From Haliclona indistincta (lineage: Eukaryota > Porifera > Demospongiae > Haplosclerida > Chalinidae): a stretch of DNA of 64,000 nt. The translations under genes were made by a program, and so were the position numbers. Positions within the stretch are counted from its first letter, which is position 1, and the number at the start of each line of letters is the position of its first letter. Shown here in pieces: positions 10,576 to 21,925 of the stretch. Location: NCBI GenBank assembly GCA_964017065.1, contig OZ024785.1, forward strand, positions 11,177,086-11,241,085, written 5' to 3'. The notes under the pieces were generated by a model. The model searched no databases, had not been told where the DNA came from, and was given only the letters and a program-made list of their open reading frames with translations.

Positions 10576-11296
10576 CTACAAGCTCTTAAGTAAGTACGTA
10601 TACATTATAAAGTTCTGATTGTTGAATTACCTGTCATTGACCACAATTTATTTGCCTTTCGCCAGTTATACTGTACTAGAAAGATCAATCGATACAAAAT
10701 TCACTATACCTGATCCGCATTTGGTAGCCCACTAATGACCATAGAATCTCTTTCCACTTTCAAAGAATATGACAGGGTCAACGCTCAAATGACCGTTCTT
10801 AAGGTTAATGAAGCCAGAGCAGTCGTTCCGCCAAATGACAGGAAGTCCAATGAGAAGCCCATATAAATTTATCTTTTGGGAGGAAGTACGTTTCCCGCGT
10901 AACAAGCAAAATACTACTGTAAAGCAAACGCGTGTATTTTTTTTCACTCACTTGCTTTCTCTTTTGTCTTTGCAGATCAAGACTGTCAGTCTTTGCCCCT
11001 CACATACGTCCAATTTGCATGGTCTGAAGATAAGCACGAGCTGAGAAAAATTATATTTTCTCGAAATTCAGTTACGTCCACAAACAGTGTCCGGAATTTT
11101 TTTATGACACAGTTAATAGCATTATTTTTGCTTTAATCATAAATAGACATGTTGATGTTGCTGCAAATCCAATATGAAGTTGTTCCCATGCATACTTAAA
11201 AAGTTATGGTTGTTGCAAATATGCGCTTGCGCAATTGGAAAATGTATTACACGTAGTGTTGTAAAAGTAATTGGGTTTAATTTAGTTTAGTTATTA
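10576..11296. other. No supported gene
   Basis: AT-rich, with a few short open frames on both strands around 10730-11045 that show no recognisable motif. A possible acceptor (tttgcag) lies near 10977 but no exon can be supported. Confidence 0.3.
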
Positions 11297-12005
11297 TGCC
11301 TCGGTGGGCGGAGCCACGAGGCATACAGTAGTCAGGTGTGTGTGTGTGTCATTCTGTCCGTTGCCGGCATAGCGCATCGCACGCCAAAAACTAAGCGCTG
11401 ATATCAGCAACACAGTTAGAAATCGCTATTTGCTCGGAACTGTATTGATATTATTGTTGGTTCTAAAGCTCCGTTCGTGAGTTATGGCGTGAGATGCTTA
11501 CCTCGATGGCTGTTCCCGGCTATCTGGACTCCTCTAAAGACAAAACAGTTTACAGCTGACTGCCTTACAGCTAGTGAGTTCGTTTGTACTACAAAACAGC
11601 TTGGTAGGTCCAGCGAAATTCTCTCCAAGGCCTACAGCTCGAGCTTGAGCTCGCCGGCTTGAGCAACAGATCTAGAGTTCTCCGTAGACAATACTATCCA
11701 CAGTTGACTGCCTAGAAGCTGATAAGTCACAGGATAACAGCGTATTTCTAAAGAAATTGTGTAAGCAAGCTATGGACGCTATCTCGCTCGTGTACATTGT
11801 ATGTGCTGTGCCGTGCTCTGCACTCGAATTGAACTTTATAGACACGCCCAGTTGAATTAGTGGTCAGCACTGATTGGCTTCTGATTGCATAACTATTATA
11901 CTGCATTGTGATTGCTGTACAGAAAGGTATAACAGCTGCAGTTTGTTGCTGTGTATGTGACATGGTTATTCCACCGAGGCATCTGCACCTTTGGTGCTTC
12001 ATTGT
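11297..12005. mobile_element. ~0.7-kb repeat with inverted ends (TGCCTCGGTGG)
   Basis: TGCCTCGGTGG at 11297-11307 is matched by its reverse complement at 11971-11981. The left end carries an internal short palindrome (tgcctcgg...cgaggca) followed by a GT microsatellite (11336-11349). The right tail, accgaggcatctgcacct, recurs at 20640-20657, so this is a dispersed repeat family. No coding capacity; class uncertain. Confidence 0.6.
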
Positions 12006-12455
12006 TAAAGTAGCATTGTTGGTGTCTTTTTAGTTATAGTTATAATTTGCTAACAAGAAAATTAAGCACATTTTAGTTCTAGTTATTGTGAATTATTGTT
12101 ATTGTTATTAGCGTGCTATTAGTATTAGCGAGATGTGTTGCTTTTCAATAGAAATAACAGAATTGCCTTCTTAGCTGTGATAAGGTCTTGAAAATTTTTG
12201 TATTACAGCAATCACATGAAAAAGATGCTATCAATCATGTCTCACATGATTGGTTTTTTGCATTTTTAATCACTTTACAATAACTAAATGTTGGTCTAAG
12301 CGTAAGCGTAAGGCAGCAGCATCCAGATATATACAAGAGAGGAAAAGACCCACCACACAACCAATAGCTATATAAACACAGATTGCACAGCTATATACAT
12401 TACATACATACACTATTTGTGTATTACAATAGAGTTGAACTGAATACAGTGAATA
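12006..12455. other. Upstream region of a small gene, nothing else seen
   Basis: AT-rich sequence; I see no exon or repeat that I can support. It may contain the promoter of the gene beginning at 12456. Confidence 0.25.
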
Positions 12456-13253
12456 ATGGCTGCCAGGAGCAGCAGAAGACAACTGCCTTATGAAACTGAT
12501 TCTGAAGTGTGTTCACTCTGTAAGGTACATCACCACCGCATGACCAGAGTGAGCACATGGCATGCTCAGTGAGCATGTGAAATAGTGGCCACATAAGGAA
12601 TTAGAGAGCATGACTTGGTATGCCGTCCCTGCCGGGACGAAATCCATAGGATCGAACAGCACCCTAACCACGTTCCTAGGTGGGAAAAAAAGAATGAGTT
12701 CTGCATACTCTTTTTGCTGGGCAACTTGTTCATGCCATTCTCTTGTGTTTCGAAATTTTCTTTTCATATAATTAGATATAGATGTACACATGTTTCATTG
12801 TGAATCAGTTGATCACGTAATGTGTATCTGCGTGCTTAGAGAGCAATCCGCAACACCGATCATTCAATTCCAGCAGTCTCAGTGAAATCCTTGTAGCAAA
12901 TTTCAAAACACTATATCCCAACATTTCCATTGGTCGACCTGATCGATTCCTTGACACTATACATCGTATTGCTGCACCGACTACTACATCCATTTTGGGC
13001 AGAGGCAAATTAGCTGGCTCGCCATTATGCACGGTCAGTGTACCTTTTAATCAATACAATTTTGTCTAGATTTTCTGTGCAAAATCACCATTTTTTGTTC
13101 AAGTTTGTAGTTCGTTGTTGTCAATAATGCCATAGATAATACAGTACAAGTGGATATGCAACGAGTGGGTATATGGGAAAATACACGGAGATCACTGAAG
13201 CAGTCACTGCAGCGGATCTCATCCATGGTGCGCGCCACAGCTAGTGGAATGCA
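12456..13253 (+). CDS. Unrecognised multi-exon gene fragment with an N-terminal Cys pair
   Basis: Exon 1 (12456-12524) starts with ATG and reads MAARSSRRQLPYETDSEVCS then LCK before a gtacat donor; VCSLC is a candidate first half of a zinc finger. A probable exon at 12840-13033 contains SLSEILVANFKTLYPNISIG and RPDRFLDTIHRIAAPTTTS before a gtcagt donor. A third at about 13141-13253 reads VQVDMQRVGIWENTRRSL before gtttgt. I do not recognise the family. The middle part between 12525 and 12840 is not resolved. Confidence 0.4.
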
Positions 13254-13950
13254 GGTTTGTTAGCGCGTTCGCACTTTCGTCTGTCCAAGGTCAACTCGGG
13301 TCAACTTCAGCAAGATAGAGGCTAGCTTGACAGAGAAAAGAGCTAACCAGCAACAGCCGGATTAGTTCACAACTATTGCAGACGCCTTGCTTGTACTGGA
13401 AGTAAGTGCACAGTAACTTAATCACGAAGGGCTGCACTCTAGGCGATGTTTTATAAGCTATGGCCTTAACTTGAAAAAGACTTTAGACTGCTCTAGTCAC
13501 CCTGTAGCTATTCCTTGAGTTTTTGTTTAATATTTAACTTCGTACTTGGCCTTTGCAACTAACTGGGTACTTTTTTTCCTGAGCCATGCTGTACTTTGGA
13601 TCCCAAAGTTGCCCAAAGCTACTTTTCACACTAAATTATACAGTTTTATTTTAGACTGTATCTTGCTACATGTTGAAATTGGTCAAGTTCAGTTAGTTTT
13701 TCAAGGAAATTGAGACATTTAACTACTTAACTAGAGTATTAAAACAGATGCCACACATCTGAGCAAGCCACAGCACACTTGCAAAATATGACAACTTATT
13801 CATTCACAGCTCAATAATTGTCTTTCAATTCAGACATGGGTAGATCAAAGTTCAGGTTCACCCAAGTTAAAAACAAACAGATAAAGAGACAACTGAGAAG
13901 TCATGCCAGCTGATAGTATCTGTTCCACTCCAACTTCTATTTTCTGCCAA
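13254..13950. other. Probable 5' flank of the P-element-like gene
   Basis: No supported exon. An ATG at 13894 opens only a short frame that does not join the transposase frame; the true start of the downstream gene is not determined. Confidence 0.25.
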
Positions 13951-13951
13951 T

Positions 13952-15836
13952 TTGAAAGTCCCGGCAGCAGAGGTTCCAGTAGTCACAGAAGTTGAAGAAG
14001 TTGAAGCGGTTGAAGAAGTTGAAGCAGTTGAAGAAGTTGGAGAAGTTGAAGCAGTTGAAGAAGTTGAAGCAGTTGAAGAAGTTGAAGCAGTTGAAGAAGT
14101 TGAAGCAGTTGAAGAAGTTGATATTGCTGATGAAGATAACCACCAGCTGGAGCTGTTGCGAAAGAATTGGTTGAGATTCGGTCAGGGTCAGGGTCAATGT
14201 TATTATAAGATCAAAGCAGTCATTACTCACTTGATGTTGTCTGTATCACTGGTGTTTGAATCTAGGTGGTTTGTGTATGTTAATGGAAAGGTTGTACCAG
14301 AGACTAGTGAAGTCTTCCAAAGCTTGCAATTTACGAATGAACAGAGTGCTCTTGATTTCATGACAGCTATCGACAATGCATACATCTGTATTGGCAATCC
14401 AGAAGAAGCTTTCATAGCAGCTTGTCAAGGAAAAGATGGAGTGGTGAGGGGAGACAAGGGAAGTGGCAATGTTGTTGCTGAAATTGACTTAACACCTTTT
14501 GCGGACTCTAGAGGGGATGTGTACAATTACACTGTTCGGAGAACAGATTGCGATATTCTTTGTATTGTTACGCCAACTGGACAATCTTATCGTTGTCGAC
14601 CATGGCAGGTTCTTCGATCAACGCTTCGATCAACAATATCACGGAAAGCAAAGAATAGTAGCACTCGTACATCAGCCAGTAGTCATACTCGTTACAATGA
14701 TCTTACCTCTATTGAGAAGAATGGTCGAATGACTAGTCTCCATGGTGCCCTCAAGATCTCAAATCAAAGAGTTAAACGGATGCAGATAAAGATAGAGAAA
14801 CTCATTGCCACTAGTGCTATTTGCTTAAATTCTGGAGATACTGATGATATGACACGTGTAATAGCTGAAACAAGCCCTATCGTGAAGTCGAATTTTCCAG
14901 AATGTTCATCACAACGCATTTTTTGGGACCAGCAGCTGAAGTTCAATGAACTCAAAGACAAAAGACAAATGCGGTGGCATCCTCTCATGATTAGGTTTGC
15001 ATTAAACCTAGGATACCTTTCAGGCTCAGCATACCAGGCTGTGAAACAGTTTGGAATTAATCTTCCCTCCGAGCGAACACTCTATGACTATACTCACTGG
15101 ACAAATCCACACAGTGGCGTACAGTTCGAGTTCATTGAACGGTTTGTGTCGCAGATCCAGGAAGATGTAGTACGTGGTCAGTACCATTGCGCACTCTCTA
15201 TGGACGAAATGAAAATCAAGTCTGGACTCGTCTTTAGAGGTCGAAGTCGCACAGGAGTTCTTGCCGGTTTTGTAGATCTCGGTGCTGTCAATCAAGACAT
15301 AGAGCAGATGGTGTCTGGTGAAGACAATGAGGAAGATGAGATTGATCATTTGATGGCAAAGCAGGTCAGTCTGATCAGTTGTGCAACTTATTGTATAATT
15401 ATTTTATGCACCACTATTTAATGCATGCAGGTATTTGTTTTCTTGGCTAGAGCAGTCTTTAAGCCATCACTGACAATGCCTATAGCTCATTATTTCAGTA
15501 ACAGTTTAAAAGGTGAGTCATAGAATTTCAAGTACTAAATTCATTTGTTGTTTTGCAGGAGTGAAAATCTTTCCATTGGCATGGGAGGTAATAGAGGCTA
15601 TAGAAATGTATGACATTCCAGTGGTGTCACTGACTAGCGATGGTGCTAAATCGAATAGAAATTTCTATTCACTTCATTGCCGGGGAAAAAAATCTTCAAA
15701 TATTCCGCACAAGACTTTCAACCCTTTTAGGAAAGGGTTCAATTTGTACTTTTTCTGTGACACTCTTCACCTGCTGAAGACCGCACGCAACTGTTTTAGC
15801 AATTCTTTTGCTCATTCCAAAAAAAGAAAAATGCAG
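13952..15836 (+). CDS. P-element/THAP9-like transposase, 3 exons, C-terminally truncated
   Basis: Exons 13952-15364, 15431-15512 and 15559-15836 have clean GT-AG borders. After an acidic repeat head come a linker and then the P-element transposase signature: MRWHPLMIRFALNLGYLSGS, LPSERTLYDYTHW, the first catalytic-type acidic site ALSMDEMKIKSGLVF, AGFVDLG, then VVSLTSDGAKSNRNF with the second Asp, and YFFCDTLHLLKTARNC. These are the conserved blocks of the THAP9/P-element RNase-H-like core. No THAP domain was found upstream. The gene ends where a palindrome and a Crypton begin, so the C-terminal third, including the last catalytic residue, is missing. The start codon is uncertain. Confidence 0.8.
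13987..14123 (+). repeat. In-frame GAAGTTGAAGCAGTT minisatellite
   Basis: About 137 bp of repeats built from gaagttgaa and gcagttgaa, encoding alternating EVE and AVE units. Period is about 18 bp with 9-bp subunits. The array keeps the frame of the transposase, giving an acidic Val/Glu-rich head. Confidence 0.9.
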
Positions 15837-15848
15837 GTATGCATTAGT

Positions 15849-15978
15849 TATATCATGCCTACCCGTGGTGTATCTAGAATACACGAAGCAATAACTATTA
15901 ATCCCGAGGGCATAGCCCGAGGTATTAATGGTTTTTGCTGAGTGTATTCATGATACACCACGAGGTAGGCATGGTATA
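15849..15978. repeat. 130-bp palindrome upstream of the Crypton ORF
   Basis: The outer arms start tat(a)tcatgcctacc and end ggtaggcatggtata; matching continues with about 85% identity to the centre, where cccgagggcatagcccgagg is itself palindromic. As a single strand it would form a long hairpin. It lies about 95 bp before the Crypton ATG and just after the truncated P-like gene. Confidence 0.8.
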
Positions 15979-16071
15979 ACTGACTTGTCCATGGTTTCAA
16001 AGACGCCACCCGTGGTGTACCATGGCAACCACGTTGACGTCATTTACTGCACTAGCAGCTAAAACATTATC

Positions 16072-17511
16072 ATGGCGGCATCAAAAGCTAAAGCTCGATC
16101 AAAAGAGAATTATGATCCTGACTGGGGAGACTCTGAGGATTTCGAGTTGCCACCACTAAAGCGCAAGAGACGATTTCAACAACCGGCAAGCAGCGATGTG
16201 ATGAAAGGTCTGTCAAAGGGGCATGTTCCAGCCAACACAGCAAAATCTACTAGTTGGGCGCAAAAAGTGTTCTTGGATTGGCGTGCTGAAAGAAACGGAC
16301 GTAGTGACAGTGACGAACAATGTCCGGCTGATTTATTGGATAAATGCGATGTAAGTAAAATCAACTACTGGCTTGCTCGTTTCGTTGTTGAAGTGAGAAG
16401 ACAGGACGGACAACCGTATCCTCCCAAAACTATCCATTTAATCCTTGCTGGGTTACAGCGAATTATGCTGGAGAAAAGACCAAATACCCCTAAGTTTTTA
16501 GATCGCAAGGAGTATCGGTTTTGTGAACTAAGAAGGTCTTGTGACAGTGTTTATCGAGGTCTACACAAACAAGGTATCGGTACTACTGTACACCACACAC
16601 AGATTTTTACAAAAGAAGAGGAGGAAAAGTTATGGGCAACTGGAGTACTCGGTGATTCTACTCCTAAAAGCTTACAACGTGCTATATATTTTTATATTGG
16701 CAAATTATTTTGTGTTCGTGGTGGACAAGAATCTAGAGACATCCGACCTTCTCAGTTATTGCGCTCCAAGCAGCCTGATTGCTATACATATGTGGAGCAT
16801 GGTTCTAAAAATATAAATGGTGGGATAGACCAGCTACGTGTCGAGAACAAGTGTGTTCCCTGCTACGCAATACCAGACAAGGTTCCAAGGTGTTTGGTAC
16901 ACTTATTAGATCGCTACTTGGATAACTTACCAAAATATGCTTTTGAAAAAGATATCTTTTATTGTCGTCCTAAGGTCACCAAACCACTTCAGGGTGCATG
17001 GTATGATTCAGTAGCTGTTGGTAAGAACAAACTTGGAAGCATGGTGAAGGATCTGTGTACCGATGCTGGTCTTCCTCCTCGTACAAACCATTCTCTACGT
17101 GCCACAGGAGCGACGGCTCTTTTTCAGGCTGAAGTTCCAGAAAGAATAATCCAGAAAACTACAGGGTACAGGTCTCTAGATAGTTTGCGCACCTATGAAC
17201 GAATCTCAACTGACCAACAACAAGCAGTCTCTCAAGTGATGATGTCTAATCAGTCGACATCTTTCTCAGGCCAATTAAGACAAGTACCCAGTCAGCAGAT
17301 TAATGTGACGCAAGATTCAGGCTTGGCTTCTGGAAGCGGCATGGCGAAAATCTTTGGAGACCTAACCAACTGCTCTATTGGGCAAATCACTGTCAATGTT
17401 AATCCTAATATACATCCAACAATATCACTTGGTGCCAGAAAAGATGACTCAGATGATGACGATGAAAAATTAGATGATATCTTGAAGAGCGTGAATCTGG
17501 ACATTTGTTAG
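16072..17511 (+). CDS. Crypton tyrosine recombinase (DUF3504-type), intact single ORF
   Basis: 479 codons, ATG to TAG without a break. A basic Asp/Glu head is followed by an N-terminal core-binding region (VSKINYWLARFVVEVRRQDG, YPPKT) and a tyrosine-recombinase catalytic domain: box I FCVRGGQESRDI (Arg216), box II HSLRATGATALF (His340, Arg343), then GYRSLDSLRTYER with nucleophile candidate Tyr375. The C-terminal tail after 385 is Ser/Gln-rich and ends acidic (DDSDDDDEK). Cryptons move by tyrosine-recombinase action on circular intermediates and have no terminal inverted repeats. All catalytic positions I look for are present, so this copy may be functional or recent. Related fragments lie at 24222-24650 (minus) and 52922-53020. 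Confidence 0.88.
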   Translation: MAASKAKARSKENYDPDWGDSEDFELPPLKRKRRFQQPASSDVMKGLSKGHVPANTAKSTSWAQKVFLDWRAERNGRSDSDEQCPADLLDKCDVSKINYWLARFVVEVRRQDGQPYPPKTIHLILAGLQRIMLEKRPNTPKFLDRKEYRFCELRRSCDSVYRGLHKQGIGTTVHHTQIFTKEEEEKLWATGVLGDSTPKSLQRAIYFYIGKLFCVRGGQESRDIRPSQLLRSKQPDCYTYVEHGSKNINGGIDQLRVENKCVPCYAIPDKVPRCLVHLLDRYLDNLPKYAFEKDIFYCRPKVTKPLQGAWYDSVAVGKNKLGSMVKDLCTDAGLPPRTNHSLRATGATALFQAEVPERIIQKTTGYRSLDSLRTYERISTDQQQAVSQVMMSNQSTSFSGQLRQVPSQQINVTQDSGLASGSGMAKIFGDLTNCSIGQITVNVNPNIHPTISLGARKDDSDDDDEKLDDILKSVNLDIC

Positions 17512-17866
17512 ATGTAGGACATGTGTACTCACTGCTTTTGAACTTGACAACTTCAGAGATTATCAGAGTCAGAGATTATCGATTGCCGACTAGTACAATT
17601 CACAAACAGCTAACTAGGTCGAAGCTATGACAATAGAACTGAATTTAGGGGTCCACTACAGCCATGCACGTCATACCAGTTGCCCACCCTACACAAAATA
17701 AGCCTCACCGATGATGTGGTAGATGATAGCTACATAGAATCGAAAGAGCTAGCGCTGCTAGTACTGCACTAGCGCGTCTTCATGATATACAAACGTGAAA
17801 AAGAGGCGGAGTTAGTCCTGTACAATTAGAAGTTTGCTTAAGCACATGTTCGAGAAAGTCTTGGAG
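17512..17866. other. Crypton 3' flank and upstream region of the next gene
   Basis: No exon supported. The Crypton 3' boundary cannot be fixed because these elements lack terminal repeats. The last 100 bp probably hold the promoter of the gene starting at 17867. Confidence 0.3.
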
Positions 17867-19615
17867 ATGGCGTATTACGGTTACCACGCGGGCTCGGGAA
17901 GCCAGCTACCGCCAGCGGTACCACTTCAAAGCAACTCGAGTGGACATAGTGTGGCGGTAAGTACCTTGATGTTGTGTGTAGATAAGCTGATGTTGCATGT
18001 ATAAGCTAGTGGTTGTGTTCATATTTTTACAGATAGCAGAGTCACTAGAAAAACTAGATCAAGTGCTATTGCTGTTACAACAACAACAACGGGACTTCTT
18101 AGCTTTTAAAACAGAGACGGCATATAATATCAGCCATTTGACAGAGAAGGTAGTCATTTGACACGAAATAGCAGTCTTTGTCATTATTTTGTCACTTATG
18201 TAGATCAGTGGAATTGAAGGTAGCTAAGTACTCTCAAGACAAGCAAGTAAAGTCTGTAGCAAGTGTACGATCACCGATTCCTAGAAGTGCATCTGCGAGT
18301 CATTATCCAAGCTAGTAGCAGATATATTTTGTGGTTTAATATTAGCGATTGGTGAAGCAGCTACATGATAATAGAAGTGATGAAAAAAGATTTGACGGGA
18401 CAAAGCTGTAATGATAAAAGAATAATAATTAATTTGTATATATTTTTTCTGTTTGTTTAGCTATGACGATCCACATAATGTCTCTGTAGCTAAAGAGTTA
18501 GTTATAGAGTTGGGTGAGAGTGACAGAGGTTACACGCAAGAGGTCACGAAAAGTAAGTTTGTAATTTTTTAGAATGGTGAAAACCAACTTAGTAATTAAA
18601 TTATTTAGGAGCTGTGTATCGCTACTATGAATCTAGGAGAAGGATTGTGATAGATTCAGATCCAAGAAGAAAGCCAATTGTTGAGCAGCAAAGGTCGAAG
18701 AGTAAGAAGCGTGCATTTCAAAAACAGGTAGAAAAAATTTTATAGTGCTATCATTTTATTACACAAGTTTAAAGCTATTAGAGCAACGCAAGAAGCATGC
18801 AAAGACGGCAGAACTCAAATATTGGGAGGAGTTGGGACCTGAGTACATGTCCAAAGAGAGCACAGTTGAGGAGGATGGTGATGTGTTCATAAAAAAGCAC
18901 ACACCGATCTGGCGTTCTGATGGTAAGCCAAGTATTCCTTCACTAAAGTTATAGTCATAGACCAATTTAGATCTCAACAAGCTAATAGCTAAAACAGACA
19001 ACCGAATGAAAAAGACTGCATGCTCAAGGCAAAACAACGTTCAGAGGCTATCGACGGGAAAGTGGAGGCTTGCTTTACAGCAAGCCTCCACTAAATCCTC
19101 CCTCTTGGGCAGTGAAAAAAGTAATTAATAGCACGTTCTTAAAATTCTACATTATATTTCTACGAATAGTCCTGCTGTTGACGCCTCTCCGTCATCTACG
19201 GACCAACAAGGTAGTATTATTGTTTCTATGGTCAACCCATTATCTTTTATGCAGCCTCATCCGCCTCATCTATTAATGTGACTCCTGTGCGTGGTGTACC
19301 CTACCGATCATCTCCATCAGGTAAATTATTATTGAGATTAATTTTCTCGATTATTTTTTAATAGAATCGACAACACCACAGTCAAGACGTGCACTGGATC
19401 CAATTATTCTAGGTACGATATTCAGCTATTTTTTCGCTTAATAGTTATCATGCTTCTTTTAGCACCTGTTAACAGAAACACATCGGGTGAGTTAATAACT
19501 TATTTTGTAATACTTTTTATGATTTTTTATTATTAGATCAACGTAAAACTGCATCCCATGTGCTCGAAGACTTCAGTGCAGACGACAGTGACTCTTCATT
19601 TGAACTAGAAGACTA
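17867..19615 (+). CDS. Multi-exon gene of unknown function, coiled coil plus 'WRSDG-LNKL' block
   Basis: At least nine short exons with GT-AG borders. Exon 1 (17867-17956) starts MAYYGYHAGSGSQLPPAVPL. Exon 2 (18033-18150) is a predicted coiled coil (IAESLEKLDQVLLLLQQQQ). Later exons: 18463-18551 (YDDPHNVSVAKELVIELGES), 18609-18727 (AVYRYYESRRRIVIDSD, basic), 18770-18921 (KYWEELGPEYMSKES ... TPIWRSD), 18971 on (LNKLIAKTDNRM), then short Ser/Pro exons and a last exon ending SFELED with a TAG at 19615. The block IWRSD + LNKL and a following PPLNPPSWAVKK recur at 30061-30290, so the family is multicopy here. PPLNPPSWAVKK sits in a shifted frame relative to LNKL. The block faintly recalls C14orf93-like proteins; I give no function. 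Confidence 0.6.
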
Positions 19616-19797
19616 GCTTGTTTTAAGTTTGTTACTGCAACATCTAAAATACTTGTTCTAACTAAAAAAACATTCGCAGAAAGCACTCGTGTAGCCTAGC
19701 GTATAATGATAGTACAATACATTCGACGGTGTATTTGACGAGTGAAAGACGGCTTCACGGGAACATTGGACGGGCGTACAACTGATAACGCGGTTTA

Positions 19798-20193
19798 TTG
19801 TACGACGTCACGTACAATTTACAGTATCATTACATTCCAGAAGAACTAAACAAAACTAGCAAGAAACTCAATGGAGTGACTATTACAGCAGTCAACCAAT
19901 TGCAGTACTTAGTCCGGTGTACCCACTGTAAGAAACAATCTGGTACCACTAATTCTAAACTGTTTCATTGTAGCTATTGCGACACATCCCAAAAGGTAAA
20001 GACAAATACCATTACGGCTAAATTATATGTCGAAGACGCTTCTGGAATTTCTCACAGTTTAAGAGCCTATTCGGACAGTCTATCTGACATCGTTGTTGCT
20101 GATGTTATCTCTATTGAAAACCTGCTTGACTCGCCTCCATTTTCACTAACTTATAATGACTTCAATGTAATCACCTCGATTACGAGAGATTAG
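19798..20193 (+). CDS. Zinc-ribbon protein fragment, possibly RPA-like OB fold
   Basis: The frame contains a four-Cys zinc ribbon, CTHCKKQSGTTNSKLFHCSYC, followed by a beta-rich stretch (TITAKLYVEDASGISHSLRA) and ends at a TAG. Zinc ribbon plus OB-like strands is the layout of the RPA1 C-terminal domain and of related single-strand-DNA-binding proteins that occur as transposon passengers. There is an ATG only in the middle of what looks like a longer exon, so it is probably the 3' exon of a larger gene. The family call is tentative. Confidence 0.45.
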   Translation: MYDVTYNLQYHYIPEELNKTSKKLNGVTITAVNQLQYLVRCTHCKKQSGTTNSKLFHCSYCDTSQKVKTNTITAKLYVEDASGISHSLRAYSDSLSDIVVADVISIENLLDSPPFSLTYNDFNVITSITRD

Positions 20194-20254
20194 TATCTCA
20201 CATGTACTGTCCTGTCATCTAAATTCTTTAATCTCTCTCCTCTATTCTATCATC

Positions 20255-20395
20255 ATTTCCTTTATCCTTGGACAGTCTATCTGACATCATTGTTACTGAT
20301 GTTATCTCAGTCTATTGAAACCTACTTGATTCGCCTCTATTTTCACTAACTTATAATGACTTTAGTGAAATCACCTCGATTATGAGAAATTAGTA
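20255..20395 (+). repeat. Diverged tandem copy of the zinc-ribbon ORF 3' end
   Basis: About 135 bp starting ggacagtctatctgacatca repeats 20070-20195 with substitutions and small indels, including the segment ttcactaacttataatgact and the terminal ...gagattagtat. It lies about 200 bp downstream of the original in the same orientation and does not keep the frame. Confidence 0.8.
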
Positions 20396-20599
20396 TACTG
20401 TCCTGTCATCAAAATTTTTTATCTCTCTTTTGCATAATGTAGTAACATCTCTATTCTATCATCATCTTTTCCTTCATCTTCTTTCCTTCCTACCATTTTT
20501 CTGTACATGTCAGTAAATCATAGTATACTATTTTGAATGTCTATTTTGCATTGATAGGCCTAGGCTGAGCCTGCCCTTGTTGTCAAAAGTACAGCAATC
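20396..20599. other. No supported feature
   Basis: Pyrimidine-rich, AT-rich sequence between the duplicated tail and the LINE relic. Confidence 0.25.
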
Positions 20600-20967
20600 T
20601 TAGTTGTATTGCAAGTGCAACTGTAACAGGTGTACAGTAGACCGAGGCATCTGCACCTCACGGTGCTTTATTGATTCGAGCATTCTGCACTGCTGTATCA
20701 ATGAGACATTCGCAGGATCAGCGATTCTTGCAAAGACAAGAATCCGTGAGCTGATTTTATTGCTATCTTCAGCAAGGAGTTTGGCCAATAACTTGGTTTT
20801 ATGCAGTAACAGTCGACACGCGATCGAAGCCTCAGACATATTCTGACCACAATACCGGAGAACCATTTAGGCAGTTTCAGTATCCTTCTCCCGATTTCAA
20901 GCTGAAAGCGCTCTAATAGTTGGACTGTAGAGGAATCAAGCAGCCAGGTCTCAGCACGAGCGCGCAA
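20600..20967 (-). pseudogene. Non-LTR retrotransposon (LINE) ORF2 C-terminal relic
   Basis: On the minus strand the first frame reads AETWLLDSSTVQLLERFQLE then IGRRILKLPKW; after VVRICL the match continues in another frame with KLLAEDSNKISSRI and SLIQQCRMLES. These are the conserved post-RT segments of sponge and cnidarian LINEs (ETW..., FQ.EIGRRIL.LP..., LVQQCR.LE). A frameshift separates them. The 3' end carries the same accgaggcatctgcacct tail seen at 11973, suggesting junction with that repeat. Confidence 0.65.
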
Positions 20968-21103
20968 TTTTATAAATAAAATTATTCTTTTACTATTAGA
21001 CTGACGGGTTTTAGATTATTCGGCGAGCTATAGGCGGAGCGTGGTCAGTTCTAGTAAAATTTCAAGTTCAACTTGCTGTCAACTTGGTGTCCACTGTTCA
21101 ACA

Positions 21104-21647
21104 TGGATAAAAGGGGAGTTGTGGAACTGATACGAGCAGGATCTGATACCATTGAAGTAATGATATCAGATTTTACGCCGGTTGCAGTAGCTAATTTGTA
21201 CGCGGTAAGTGAAGTTATATTATAAATGGTGCTGCTATAATAGCAAAATTGATTTCATGTAGCTGGATGCGGGAACAGTGTGGTTGAAAGAAGATTTCCC
21301 AGGGAAGATGGCCTTTTTCCAAACAGTGCCAACACGGCATTTAATTTCTCATCCGATGTCGGCGTTCGAATAGCTTCCATGGTGGTTGAGGGAAAGAGTG
21401 AGTCTACAGCACAGTCAGTTCAAACCCCGATTACGCTAGGCTGCACCCAAGCATCTTGATCAGTTGGCCGGCCCACTGCCAACAAACCATCTTCTACGCC
21501 AATTACTTCTGGCAGGGAAAAAAGAAACGACACATCGTAAAAGTGTTCAAAGCTAGGGTTTCAAGGAATCGCAGAGGAAGAATTAACTTGGATGGCACCG
21601 AACAGGCATTTGTTAGTGTGGATGACGGAACAGCTAATGTGCACTAA
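21104..21647 (+). CDS. Small multi-exon gene, function unknown
   Basis: Exon 1 (21104-21204) starts MDKRGVVELIRAGSDTIEVM and ends at gtaagt. Exon 2 begins after tgtag at about 21262 (LDAGTVWLKEDFPGKMAFFQ) and meets a stop (TAG) near 21371. Further on, 21456-21647 encodes KKRHIVKVFKARVSRNRRGR then INLDGTEQAFVSVDDGTANV. The last segment resembles a basic domain seen in transposon-linked cnidarian and sponge proteins, but I cannot name it. Whether the parts form one gene is inference. Confidence 0.4.
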
Positions 21648-21925
21648 ATCCAATCAGTAATACAAAAGAAATGGGGTCGCGTTAAAATCTAGTTACCAAA
21701 AACAGATTGCCGATTGATGACTCTCCGGACACCCAAGGTCAGTGTGCATTATAACAGTCGGCCATCGGCCATATTCCGCGCAAATGGCAGTGATGGCCGT
21801 CGAGTTTACTTCTGATCTGACATTAATGACCGGTTAATAAACGTGAATAAATTAAACGTTACGTGCCACGCCCACTATTTCACTCGTCGATCGTCGACGC
21901 TGTTAGCTAGAACCTGAATTGAACC

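Noticed and set aside
13937..14230. Minus-strand Asn/Phe-rich frame (NCFNFF repeats)
   Set aside because: Antisense of the GAAGTTGAAGCAGTT minisatellite in the P-like transposase.
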